Origin: a virus
Direction: 5' to 3' (one strand)
Length of the DNA: 37,515 nt
Virus record (IMG/VR): IMGVR_UViG_3300034111_000204
Coordinates: 1 to 37,515 of that record
Below, piece after piece: positions 19,801-27,541 of the stretch. Under the pieces are notes generated by a model that made no database searches, was not told the origin of the DNA, and was given only the letters and a program-made list of their open reading frames with translations. Every line of letters begins with the position of its first letter. Within the stretch, counting starts at the first letter, position 1. The translations under genes and the position numbers were made by a program.

Positions 19801-22713
19801 GGTAGTACAATTTATCAAGGTACTTGGAATGCTTCTACTAATACACCTGCGTTAGCAAGTGGAGTTGGCGTAAGAGGATATTACTATATTGTAAGTGTTG
19901 CAGGTACAACAAACCTTGATGGAATCACAGATTGGTTCGTAGGGGATTGGGCAATATTTGATGGTACAGCTTGGCAGCAGGTAGATAATACAGACGCTGT
20001 AGTAAGTGTAAATGGACAGACAGGTGCTGTTAGCTTAACAACTGACAATATTCCTGAAGGAGTTACTAATCAATATTATTTAGATAGTAGAGCACGTGCA
20101 GCTTTAAGTTTTACTGCAGGTAGTGGTGCTTACAATAGCACTACAGGTGTTATTACTATACCAACTAATACAAGCCAATTAACTAATGGTGCATCGTTTA
20201 TAACATTAGCGTCATTAAGTGGTACAGCTCCTATTCAGTATAACAATACTACAGGTGCTATAAGTATCACTCAATCAGGTACAGCAAGTAATGGATTTTT
20301 GTCAAGCACTGATTGGAATACATTTAATAATAAGCAAGCAGGTTCTACTAATTTAACTTCTTTAGCAGCTTTAACTTTTGCGTCTACTTCTTTTGTAAAA
20401 ATGACTGCGTCGGGAACTTTTGCTTTAGATACTAATACTTACGCTTTAGCATCTGCTTTAGGTAATTATCTTCCATTAGCAGGTGGTACTTTAACAGGTG
20501 CTTTAGTTGGAACAACTGCTAACTTTAGTGTAAATGTAAATAATAGTAATAGTGGATTAGATTTAACAAATAGTGGTACTCTTGGATATGGTAATTCAAT
20601 AAACTTTTATCAATCAGCTACTAAAGCAGTTCAAATATTTGCTGAAAGCTCAGCACCAAATACAAGTGAAATAGAATTTAGAACAATTGTTGGAGGTACA
20701 CTTGCAAAAAGATTTAAAATTGAAGCTAATGGTGCTGCTACATTTACTTCAAGTATTACTGCGTCTTCTTTAATTAAAAGTGGAGGGACATCTTTACAAT
20801 TTTTAAAAGCAGATGGTTCTGTTGATTCTAATACTTATGTTACTCTTGATACTACTCAAACAATTAGTGGTACTAAAACTTTTAGTTCAGTAATTGGTGC
20901 AACGGCTTCAGCAGTATTTAATGCAACAGGAAGGGGTACTGATTATCAATATGCAGATATGACCAATACAAGTGGTCGTATGATTATTGGAGTTGATAGT
21001 TCTGTAGGTGGTTCTATTATTCCTTCAAATTCACAACCTTATTCAGTAAGTTTTGGTACAGATAAAAATAGATTTTTACATTTATTTACAAATGATTTAC
21101 CAAGATTAAACATTACAGGAGGTGGTAATGTACTTATAGGTACTCTTACAGACGGAGGATACAAACTTGATGTTAGTGCTAAAGGTAGATTTTTTTCTTC
21201 TGTTGGTGCTGAAGTGCTTAGAGTAGAAGGTCCAAATACTACTGATAATTTTATATCTGTTTACTCGGGTGGTATTCATATATTTTTAGATGCAGATAAT
21301 TCTAATTCTGCAGGTATTGTAGGAACACAGTCTAATCATCCATTAATTTTTAGAACAAACGGAGCAAACAAAGCAAGATTTAGTGTTGATGGAAATTTAT
21401 TATTAAATACAACAACAGATGCAGGATATAAATTAGATATTAATGGAACAGGAAGGTTTACAAGTAATTTAACAATAGGTTCAGGCAGTTTATTAATATT
21501 AGGAAATTCTAATGATGCAAATTCAATGCAGATTTGGAACTCACAATCAGGAGCTTCTAATAATTTACTTATTTATGATAATGCCGCAAGTGCTTATAGA
21601 TTTGTTATAGGTAGTAATGGAAATACGGCAATCGGAACAAGTAGTCCAAATGATAAATTAACTATTGCAAGAAATGCAGCAGATAATTCAGGTGGAGTAA
21701 CATTGTATAATGAAAACACTTCAGGATATGGTTCTGCATTAACTTTTAGAGTTAATTATGCGGGAGTATATAATACAAGTAGAATACACGGAGATTGGGA
21801 TACAGGAAATAGCGGTGCTTTGCATTTTTTTACAGCTAATACAAGTCAATCTTTAGTAGAAAGAATGACAATAAATGGTGTTGGAAATGTATTCATAAAT
21901 ACAGGTGGAATTAGTGGTGGTGGTGCATTACAAGTAAATGGTAATGTAAACATTAATGGAGTATTTCAAATAAATGGTACTACTATTGGAGGTGGTGGAG
22001 GAAGTGGTGTTACAGGTAGTGGAACAAGTGGATATCATTCTAAGTGGACAGGTGGAACATCTTTAGGAAATGGAGTTTTATACGATGATGGAACAAGGAT
22101 TGGATTAAATACTACTTCTGCGGTTACTGCTACAAGATTTCAAATTGATTATAGTGGTTCAAGTAATTATGGAATATTTATTAACCAAACTACTTCGAAT
22201 GAAGCTACAATGCGTTTTAAGTCTACTCACGATGCAAACTCGGATTATAGAATAGGTGCTTCTATATTGATTAGTTCGGCTTTTGAAATTTATAGTACAA
22301 ATGCAGCATCTACAAGATTTGCGGTTGCAAGTAATGGTAATATTCTTATAAATACTACAACAGATGCAGGATATAAATTAGATGTGAATGGTACTGTTCG
22401 TTCAACAGGTGGTTTCTTTGATACTTCAGATAGTAGATTAAAGATTATTGTTAAAGATTACAAACAACCAAAAGGAATTGAAAATGTTGTTGCAAGAATG
22501 TATGTTAAAAATGGCAAACAAGAATTAGGTTATTATGCACAAGATTTACAAAAAATATTACCAAGTGCAGTTATAGAAGGTAATGATGGTTTCCTTGGTT
22601 TGTCATATTCTCAGGTTCATACTGCTAAGATATCAGTAATAGAGAGCGAAATTGATATTCTTAAAAACAAAGTGTCTGAATTAGAGTTTAAACTTCAAAA
22701 ATACGAAGCATAA
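16816..22713 (+). CDS. Tail fibre with C-terminal intramolecular chaperone (peptidase S74)
   Basis: A 1965-residue, Thr/Ser/Asn/Gly-rich protein. Residues 1-45 are an attachment-like module shared with the small gene upstream. The shaft holds six SSTDWxTFNxKQ repeats and a duplicated block of about 190 residues. A Gly run near residue 573 separates shaft regions. The second half contains GYKLDxxGxxR repeats typical of collar/fibre proteins, at about residues 1450, 1537 and 1853. The last 100 residues are an S74 intramolecular chaperone domain: SDSRLKIIVKDY, ELGYYAQDLQKILPSAV and a final coiled coil (SVIESEIDILKNKVSELEFK). S74 domains trimerise the fibre and then cleave themselves off. It is the probable receptor-binding protein. 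Confidence 0.88.
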   Translation: MSKISTYEVAPVPKLADKLIGTSVGGEIEDVTYNFTLQELLDVFLPVIPANNLQGVLDYGNTATQDINLIGTITTTNLEVTDTANFLNSYFVGDTHIQGGLFDSEDSIGLAGQVLTSTGEFVEWVTLPPIFTPNLQQVLEEGNTSTTGIILDAGLEALDVDTDTATINTNITIDGTITDGDASVGAAGTVLSSTVTGVKWVALPVYSATSPLLFNSATGVFSIQQANGSQSGFLSSSDWVTFNGKQNAGNYITALTGEVTASGPGSATATVSNAAVIGKVLTGFNPTAGTINASDSILTAFGKTQSQINALVGGVQYQGVWNASTNTPTLTSSVGVQGHYYVVNVAGNTNLNGITDWQVGDWAIFSESVWQKVDNTESVSSVNGFTGAVSLTTDNIPEGTTNLYFLNSRARLALSATSPLGYDNVTGVFSIQVANSSQNGYLSSTDWTTFNGKQNYLGGTGLVKSTAGTITYITDNSGNWDTAYNDSIISAAVTGTGTKTLTLTQQDAGTITASWTDLGLTSVGVSMPSAFNVANSPLTANGTIAITGAGNASQYVRGDGTLAVLPTGGGGGGASVSYYLNGSINQGTIGGVTYYEMNKVPVIGAGTDFSRSTNGYIASFLTDVNDPALLQIPAGNWNFETYFNASSGGGSPTFYIELYKYDGVVFTLIASNSASPKLINDGTSIEAYFNALAVPQTALTLTDRLAVRIYVTTAGRTITLHTENSHLCQVITTFTTGITAINGLTAQVQNLTTGTSGTDFNINSLVDTHTFNLPVASAANTGKLSSTDWSTFNAKQNALTLTTTGTSGAATLVGATLNIPQYTDQFVGTVTSVAALTLGTTGTDLSSTVVNSTTTPVITLNVPTASAANRGALSAADWSTFNTKVGSVTASSPLASSGGSTPNITIQQSSGSQDGYLSSTDWTTFNNKQAAGNYITSLTGEATATGPGAAAVTLNNASVTGKVLTGVNITGGTVQATDTMLTAFGKLQNQINGLIGSTIYQGTWNASTNTPALASGVGVRGYYYIVSVAGTTNLDGITDWFVGDWAIFDGTAWQQVDNTDAVVSVNGQTGAVSLTTDNIPEGVTNQYYLDSRARAALSFTAGSGAYNSTTGVITIPTNTSQLTNGASFITLASLSGTAPIQYNNTTGAISITQSGTASNGFLSSTDWNTFNNKQAGSTNLTSLAALTFASTSFVKMTASGTFALDTNTYALASALGNYLPLAGGTLTGALVGTTANFSVNVNNSNSGLDLTNSGTLGYGNSINFYQSATKAVQIFAESSAPNTSEIEFRTIVGGTLAKRFKIEANGAATFTSSITASSLIKSGGTSLQFLKADGSVDSNTYVTLDTTQTISGTKTFSSVIGATASAVFNATGRGTDYQYADMTNTSGRMIIGVDSSVGGSIIPSNSQPYSVSFGTDKNRFLHLFTNDLPRLNITGGGNVLIGTLTDGGYKLDVSAKGRFFSSVGAEVLRVEGPNTTDNFISVYSGGIHIFLDADNSNSAGIVGTQSNHPLIFRTNGANKARFSVDGNLLLNTTTDAGYKLDINGTGRFTSNLTIGSGSLLILGNSNDANSMQIWNSQSGASNNLLIYDNAASAYRFVIGSNGNTAIGTSSPNDKLTIARNAADNSGGVTLYNENTSGYGSALTFRVNYAGVYNTSRIHGDWDTGNSGALHFFTANTSQSLVERMTINGVGNVFINTGGISGGGALQVNGNVNINGVFQINGTTIGGGGGSGVTGSGTSGYHSKWTGGTSLGNGVLYDDGTRIGLNTTSAVTATRFQIDYSGSSNYGIFINQTTSNEATMRFKSTHDANSDYRIGASILISSAFEIYSTNAASTRFAVASNGNILINTTTDAGYKLDVNGTVRSTGGFFDTSDSRLKIIVKDYKQPKGIENVVARMYVKNGKQELGYYAQDLQKILPSAVIEGNDGFLGLSYSQVHTAKISVIESEIDILKNKVSELEFKLQKYEA
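17488..18060 (+). repeat. Fibre-internal duplication, copy 1
   Basis: Encodes about 190 residues running from the first SSDWVTFNGKQNAGNYITAL through GVWNASTNTPTL, NGITDWQVGDWAIF and LTTDNIPEGTTNLYFLNSRA. It matches copy 2 at 19535-20108 almost residue for residue in layout, with many substitutions and a diverged DNA sequence, so the duplication is old or under diversifying selection. Confidence 0.75.
19535..20108 (+). repeat. Fibre-internal duplication, copy 2
   Basis: Encodes SSTDWTTFNNKQAAGNYITS through GTWNASTNTPAL, DGITDWFVGDWAIF and LTTDNIPEGVTNQYYLDSRA, the second copy of the block at 17488-18060. Approximate boundaries were set by eye from the protein alignment. Confidence 0.75.
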
Positions 22714-23432
22714 TGAGGACCACAAATGCACTAATAACTTTTTCAGATGCAAATATAATGGGTCTTTATCCGCTTACATCAGCACCTTCAAGTACAAATG
22801 AAGTTATGACTAAAGCTGATTTGAATCAGTGGTTTTATATGGATAATAGCATTGAGCCATTTAAGTCTTACACAAATAATCGCTGTCCAAGATACCAAGA
22901 CGTATTAGGTGCGGCATTAGGTGCTTTACCTAATTTTTATTTATATGATGTAACAAGATTATCTATTCCGGGAGCAACAGGTGCGTTTTTTACTTATTTG
23001 GCTCCTGATGGTTCTACACAAACTATTCTTCAAAACACATTTGGTTATGTTGGAAGATTTTGTATGCAGGAAAATTCATATCAAAATAACCAATATCTTG
23101 TTTATTCTATATCACAAGTAGGTATTTGTTATCCTGATAATACAGGAACTACATATCCAAGACCTATTAGTCCACAATACTTAGATAGTAATTTTACATT
23201 TACAGTTTCTCCGGGATATCAAGTAAGAGAAGTTGGTATATATAATTCATCAGGAGCATTGGAATGGGCTACAAATGGAGTATATAATAATGATTATTTT
23301 TTAAATAGTACTATTTGGGCTGATGGAACTTATTTTATAAGATTTTTTGTTTATGATTTATCTAATAACCTTATTATAAAATATGGATTTCCGGGTTATC
23401 CTGCATACAGAGTAGTTTTTTTACAACCTTAA
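22713..23432 (+). CDS. Virion appendage protein of unknown function
   Basis: A 239-residue protein rich in Tyr, Asn, Ser and Thr, with beta character throughout (FTFTVSPGYQVREVGIYNSS, YFIRFFVYDLSNNLIIKYGF). The ATG overlaps the fibre stop codon, so it is co-translated with the fibre. There is no signal peptide. It may be a fibre partner, tip protein or host-range accessory. No family is recognised. Confidence 0.6.
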   Translation: MRTTNALITFSDANIMGLYPLTSAPSSTNEVMTKADLNQWFYMDNSIEPFKSYTNNRCPRYQDVLGAALGALPNFYLYDVTRLSIPGATGAFFTYLAPDGSTQTILQNTFGYVGRFCMQENSYQNNQYLVYSISQVGICYPDNTGTTYPRPISPQYLDSNFTFTVSPGYQVREVGIYNSSGALEWATNGVYNNDYFLNSTIWADGTYFIRFFVYDLSNNLIIKYGFPGYPAYRVVFLQP

Positions 23433-23442
23433 TAAAATAAAA

Positions 23443-23769
23443 ATGAAAACAATTGAACCTGTGGTATTCCCACTAAATTTAGGAACGGCAACAATCCTTA
23501 ACGCTTATTGTATTAATGACAATTTAAGTACTTCAGCTACTTTTTACTATGCACTTTTAACTGATACTCAAAGTCAATTACAACAAGGTAACTTAACAAT
23601 GACAGGCGAAGTTTATGATAATTGGGCTACAAATGACTATGCTTATAATTGGGTAGCTACTGAAATTGATGTTATAATCACAGGTGATTATGTACCTCCT
23701 GTACCTCCGGAGCCTACACCTGAACCAACACCTGAGCCTGAACCAATCGTTGAAGAAACTATTTCTTAG
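23443..23769 (+). CDS. Small virion protein with Pro/Glu-rich tail
   Basis: The 108-residue protein has a compact beta-like part (AYCINDNLSTSATFYYALLT; GNLTMTGEVYDNWATNDYAY) and a C-terminal repeat of PxPEPTPEPTPEPEP, probably an extended, disordered linker. It follows the appendage protein by 10 bp. Small proteins with this N-terminal pattern recur next to fibre genes of Bacteroidota phages by my recollection. A structural role is likely but unproven. Confidence 0.6.
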   Translation: MKTIEPVVFPLNLGTATILNAYCINDNLSTSATFYYALLTDTQSQLQQGNLTMTGEVYDNWATNDYAYNWVATEIDVIITGDYVPPVPPEPTPEPTPEPEPIVEETIS

Positions 23770-23799
23770 TTCAATATTTATTCATTACTTTTACATTAG

Positions 23800-23814
23800 C
23801 GTACCTTAGGTACG
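23800..23814. promoter_or_regulatory. 15-bp palindrome in the gap before the packaging genes
   Basis: CGTACCT-T-AGGTACG, 7-bp arms around one base, followed by TTAATATTAA and the AATCTAATCAAATG start at 23836. No T tract, so it is not a terminator. It could be an operator or a leader hairpin. A weak -7-like TACTTTTA precedes it. Confidence 0.45.
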
Positions 23815-23835
23815 TTAATATTAAAATCTAATCAA

Positions 23836-24237
23836 ATGGAAAACAAAAAAAAGTACAAAGACCTAAACATTTTAGTGGCTTCTATTAATGCCGTTCTTGG
23901 TAGTCAGGAAACCAAAGTTCAAAAAAAATTATTCAAATTGTATGAGAAAGTTAAGCCTTTTCACGAGGAATACAATAAGCAACGTGAAGAACTGCGTTTG
24001 GATAATGCTGCAACTGACGATAAAGGAATCCTTTTGACAGACGAGAAAGGAGAATACAAGTTCAATAAAGAAGGTGTTAAAAAACTAAGTAAGGATATTG
24101 AGACTTTAAATGAAAAAGAATTTGAGTTTAAACCTATTGAGGTTATTAACCCACAAGGTTTAGAGAATCTTATTTTCCTTGAACAGTGGACAAGTGGCAT
24201 TACATTTAATGAAAAAGAAGCTGAGGAGGAATTATAA
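23836..24237 (+). CDS. DUF1617-like phage protein
   Basis: The 133-residue acidic, helical protein begins MENKKKYKDLNILVASINAV and contains VQKKLFKLYEKVKPFHEEYN, KQREELRLDNAATDDKG and FEFKPIEVINPQGLENLIFL. This pattern of a helix pair followed by a short beta end resembles DUF1617 proteins of phages. The start is well supported by AAAATCTAATCAA. It is coupled to the next gene by TAATG. It opens the packaging/head operon. Function unknown. Confidence 0.6.
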   Translation: MENKKKYKDLNILVASINAVLGSQETKVQKKLFKLYEKVKPFHEEYNKQREELRLDNAATDDKGILLTDEKGEYKFNKEGVKKLSKDIETLNEKEFEFKPIEVINPQGLENLIFLEQWTSGITFNEKEAEEEL

Positions 24238-24464
24238 TGGACATTCGTAAAATATCAATAGGGCCTGATTACAAGGGTGGTGCTATGCACTATATTGTAG
24301 GGCAGAAAATCCTTAATGATAGCAACGAGATTCATCTAATTAGGATTAATCCTGAGAAAGAATCTATTCAGATTTACATTATAAACGAGAAGGCAGAAGT
24401 AGTGCTTTGGAAAGAGTTTACCTCTGCCATCCCCGTATCCATTGAATATAACATCAACATCTAA
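24237..24464 (+). CDS. Small beta-rich phage protein of unknown function
   Basis: A 75-residue protein, MDIRKISIGPDYKGGAMHYI then VGQKILNDSNEIHLIRINPE and YIINEKAEVVLWKEF. It looks like a small antiparallel beta protein. Its start and stop overlap the neighbours by one to four bases, so the trio 23836-25027 is one translation unit. Not recognised beyond a general resemblance to small proteins next to phage terminase genes. Confidence 0.6.
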   Translation: MDIRKISIGPDYKGGAMHYIVGQKILNDSNEIHLIRINPEKESIQIYIINEKAEVVLWKEFTSAIPVSIEYNINI

Positions 24465-25027
24465 TGAGGTCGCCATTCTATTTCATAGCCAAGCCGGTTA
24501 ATGGAAAAAGGTACGATAATACAAAAGAGATAGGAGGCATTGACTTTATTGTCAGCACCTCTGAGGAAGACCATAAGTTTTCCAACCGATTTGCAGAAGT
24601 CGTTGAACTACCATTGGGCTACAACGGACCCATTAAACCCGGAGACATACTACTTGTACATCATAACGTATTTAAGTTCTATAACGATATGCGTGGTAGG
24701 CAAAAAAGCGGTAAGTCATTCTTTAAAGATGACCTGTTTTTTATTGAAACCGAACAATTCTTTATGTATAAAAAAGGTTCCACGTGGAACGCTTATGATA
24801 GATTTTGCTTTGTCAAGCCTATGGGGGTTACTGAAAGCTACATTAAGAAGCCGTTTTCTGAAGAGCCTCTAATGGGCATAATGAAGTATCCTAACGAGTA
24901 TTTACTTGAGCGTGGCATAAAAGAAGGGGATATGATATGTTTTAGCCCTGATAGTGAGTATGAGTTTACCGTAGACAATGAGAAGTTATATAGGATGTAT
25001 GACCACCAAATAACAATGAAGTTATGA
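24464..25027 (+). CDS. Protein with two co-chaperonin-like (GroES-fold) repeats, putative
   Basis: The 187-residue protein looks like two related beta-barrels. The first holds FAEVVELPLGYNGPIKPGDI then LLVHHNVFKFYNDM, the second holds GIMKYPNEYLLERGIKEGDM then ICFSPDSEYEF and LYRMYDHQI. The pattern (G.V......(I/V)K.GD.(I/V)LF......I.......LYRM...(D)I) is that of GroES, where it encloses the chaperonin. The phage already encodes GroES, so this would be a second, duplicated form, perhaps an assembly factor for the head. The fold is my inference. A 14-bp parS-like palindrome lies inside the gene at 24777. Confidence 0.5.
   Translation: MRSPFYFIAKPVNGKRYDNTKEIGGIDFIVSTSEEDHKFSNRFAEVVELPLGYNGPIKPGDILLVHHNVFKFYNDMRGRQKSGKSFFKDDLFFIETEQFFMYKKGSTWNAYDRFCFVKPMGVTESYIKKPFSEEPLMGIMKYPNEYLLERGIKEGDMICFSPDSEYEFTVDNEKLYRMYDHQITMKL
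24777..24790. promoter_or_regulatory. Second parS-like palindrome core, inside a gene
   Basis: GTTCCACGTGGAAC is identical to the inner 14 bp of the palindrome at 11008-11025, but the flanking T and A are replaced by G and G. It is in the coding region of the 187-residue gene. Confidence 0.5.
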
Positions 25028-25317
25028 GCAGTGATACAAAAGCAATAAAATTAAGAATTATAGAGGCAGGATATAAAGCTGTCAATCATCTTGTTAAGGT
25101 AGCAGAGGAAGATATTATCAATACCGAATCGGATAATGGTGACGTATCTGCAGACAAGATGAAGAATGCAGCAGCAGCTAAGAAGTTAGCTATATTTGAC
25201 GCCTTTGAAATATTAAGTAGAATAGAAGCGGAGAAAGAAAATCTTGACTCTGCAGACAAAGGAATAAGTAAAACAGATACAAAACAAGGATTTGCAGAAA
25301 GAAGGTCAAAACAATAG
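25024..25317 (+). CDS. Putative small terminase subunit
   Basis: A 97-residue helical protein: AIKLRIIEAGYKAVNHLVKV, SADKMKNAAAAKKLAIFDAF and EILSRIEAEKENLDS. It lies directly before the large terminase gene (26-nt overlap), the usual place of the DNA-recognition small terminase. The sequence has no obvious helix-turn-helix, and the length is at the low end for the family. The basic tail (FAERRSKQ) could touch DNA. The assignment rests mostly on position. Its ATG overlaps the previous stop. Confidence 0.5.
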   Translation: MSSDTKAIKLRIIEAGYKAVNHLVKVAEEDIINTESDNGDVSADKMKNAAAAKKLAIFDAFEILSRIEAEKENLDSADKGISKTDTKQGFAERRSKQ

Positions 25318-27541
25318 TCTGTGCCGTGTACTTGTAGATTACATACCGGCAGCCGTCATATCTAATAAGAATAGAGTGAGGTCGTGGCTATATGGATACA
25401 ACGACCAATATGACGTTGTTGTTATTTCAAAAACAGGACAAATAGGGGATATAATAGAGATAGAAGGATTGCGCATAGCACTTCCTCTAACTCCTGATAA
25501 GTGTCTTCAAAGACACTCCACTAAGGCTGAACAGTATTGGGAGCGTCAAGACCTTCCACGTGAGTTAGCTAAAATACAATCCATATTTCAATGGAATCAA
25601 AAGCCAAAAGAGTTTAAAGACAGGTGGGTAGACTATATCGAGAAAGAGTTTGACTATCGTGAGCAAGGTTTTTGGTTTATGAATAACGGAGTCAAAACCT
25701 ATATCACGGGCTCTCACTATATGTACCTACAATGGTCGAGTATTGACGTGGGTTATCCTGATTTTCGTGAAGCTAATAGAATCTATTGGATATTTTGGGA
25801 GGCTTGTCGTGCTGACCCAAGGTCATTTGGAATGGTCTATCTTAAGATTAGACGTTCAGGATTCTCCTTTATGTCATCTTCAGAGTGTGTGAATATAGGC
25901 ACCCTCGCACGTGATGCACGTATAGGTATCTTGTCTAAGACGGGTGCTGATGCTAAAAAGATGTTCACCGATAAGGTTGTGCCTATTAATAGCAGACTCC
26001 CATTCTTTTTTAAACCGATTATGGATGGTATGGACAAGCCAAAGACCGAATTGGCCTTTAGAGTTCCTGCTGCAAAGATTACTAAGAAAAATATGTACGA
26101 GTCCGATGACAATGAGATTGACGGACTTGATACTACAATAGATTGGAAGAATACAGATGACAACTCTTATGATGGAGAGAAGCTATTATTCTTAGCACAC
26201 GATGAGAGTGGTAAGTGGACTAACCCTGTGAACATTAAAGAGAATTGGCGTGTAACTAAAACTTGTTTAAGATTAGGTAGTAAGATTATCGGCAAGTGTA
26301 TGATGGGCTCTACCTCAAATGCCTTATCACGTGGAGGGCAAAACTTTAAAGATATTTACGAGCAGTCTAATGTAAAGAACAGAAATGCCAACGGACAGAC
26401 TAAAAGTGGCCTATATGCCATATTTATCCCTATGGAATGGAATATGGAAGGCTTTATTGATAGATATGGTCATCCTGTATTCCGTAAGCCTGAAGAGCCT
26501 TTAATGGGCGTTGATGGCAATTGGATTAAAAACGGAGCCATTGACTATTGGGAAGCTGAGGTTGACTCTTTAAAAAGTGACGCTGATGCACTGAACGAGT
26601 TCTATCGTCAGTTTCCAAGAACTGAGTCTCACGCATTTAGAGATGAGAGCAAACAATCATTATTTAATTTAACTAAGTTATATCAGCAGATTGATTACAA
26701 TGACTCAATGATTAAAGAGCATTATTTAACTCGTGGGTCATTCTCTTGGAGAGATGGCATAAGAGATACTGAAGTAATATGGACACCCGATACACGTGGT
26801 AGATTTCTTATTAGTTGGGCACCACCAAAGCATATGCAAAACAATGTGCACATACGCAATGGGATTAAATATCCCGGCAATGAGCATCTTGGTTCATTTG
26901 GTTGTGACTCATATGATATATCAGCCGTAGTAGGTGGACGTGGTTCTAATGGTGCATTACACGGTATGACTAAGTTTCATATGGACGATGCGCCTGTGAA
27001 TGAGTTTTTCTTGGAGTATGTTGCTCGTCCACAGACGGCAGAGATATTCTTTGAAGAGGTCTTGATGGCTTGTATATTCTACGGAATGCCTATCTTAGTG
27101 GAGAATAATAAACCAAGACTTTTATATCATATTAAAAATAGGGGATATAGAGGCTTTTCTATTAATAGACCTGATAAGCAGATGGCTAAATTAACTAAGA
27201 CTGAGCGTGAGTTAGGAGGTATTCCAAACTCATCAGAAGATGTTAAGCAAGCGCACGCTTCTGCCATTGAGTCGTATATAGAGAAGTTTGTTGGATTAGA
27301 TTTAGAAGGGAAATACAGAGACCCTGAGGAGATGGGGACAATGCCATTCACAAGAACACTTGAGGATTGGGCAAAGTTTGACATCAACGATAGAACAAAG
27401 TTTGACGCCTCTATTAGCTCGGGTTTATGTATAATGGCCAATCAGAAGCATTTGTATGTGCCTGAGAAAAAAGAATCGAAATTAATTATTAACTTCGCTA
27501 AATATAGCAATGAAGGAAAAACAAGTCAATTGATTAGATGA
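25292..27541 (+). CDS. Terminase large subunit
   Basis: A 749-residue packaging motor. Residues 30-65 (LYGYNDQYDVVVISKTGQIG) are a conserved N-terminal part seen in Bacteroidota phage terminases. The Walker A position reads KIRRSGFSFMSS (185-196), a deviant P-loop. Walker B is LLFLAHDESGKW (298-309) with Asp304 and Glu305, and a coupling motif follows at GKCMMGSTSN. The nuclease domain starts at SFGCDSYDI (Asp539). ATP hydrolysis drives DNA into the head and the nuclease cuts the concatemer. The start is kept at 25292 because the N-terminal motif is conserved. Codons 71-76 are a copy of the 16-nt palindrome. Confidence 0.88.
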   Translation: MQKEGQNNSLCRVLVDYIPAAVISNKNRVRSWLYGYNDQYDVVVISKTGQIGDIIEIEGLRIALPLTPDKCLQRHSTKAEQYWERQDLPRELAKIQSIFQWNQKPKEFKDRWVDYIEKEFDYREQGFWFMNNGVKTYITGSHYMYLQWSSIDVGYPDFREANRIYWIFWEACRADPRSFGMVYLKIRRSGFSFMSSSECVNIGTLARDARIGILSKTGADAKKMFTDKVVPINSRLPFFFKPIMDGMDKPKTELAFRVPAAKITKKNMYESDDNEIDGLDTTIDWKNTDDNSYDGEKLLFLAHDESGKWTNPVNIKENWRVTKTCLRLGSKIIGKCMMGSTSNALSRGGQNFKDIYEQSNVKNRNANGQTKSGLYAIFIPMEWNMEGFIDRYGHPVFRKPEEPLMGVDGNWIKNGAIDYWEAEVDSLKSDADALNEFYRQFPRTESHAFRDESKQSLFNLTKLYQQIDYNDSMIKEHYLTRGSFSWRDGIRDTEVIWTPDTRGRFLISWAPPKHMQNNVHIRNGIKYPGNEHLGSFGCDSYDISAVVGGRGSNGALHGMTKFHMDDAPVNEFFLEYVARPQTAEIFFEEVLMACIFYGMPILVENNKPRLLYHIKNRGYRGFSINRPDKQMAKLTKTERELGGIPNSSEDVKQAHASAIESYIEKFVGLDLEGKYRDPEEMGTMPFTRTLEDWAKFDINDRTKFDASISSGLCIMANQKHLYVPEKKESKLIINFAKYSNEGKTSQLIR
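25501..25516 (+). repeat. Copy of the 16-nt palindrome inside the terminase gene
   Basis: GTGTCTTCAAAGACAC lies out of phase with the coding copy at 12823 and encodes CLQRH in the terminase, in a linker between the N-terminal part and AEQYWERQDLP. Confidence 0.8.

Noticed and set aside
16816-22713. Tail-fibre repeats as a CRISPR-like or diversity-generating repeat array
   Set aside because: Repeats are in-frame protein repeats with diverged DNA; no spacer structure, reverse transcriptase or template repeat is visible.
23800-23814. Terminator before the packaging genes
   Set aside because: The palindrome has a one-base centre and no T tract, so it was kept only as a possible operator or leader element.
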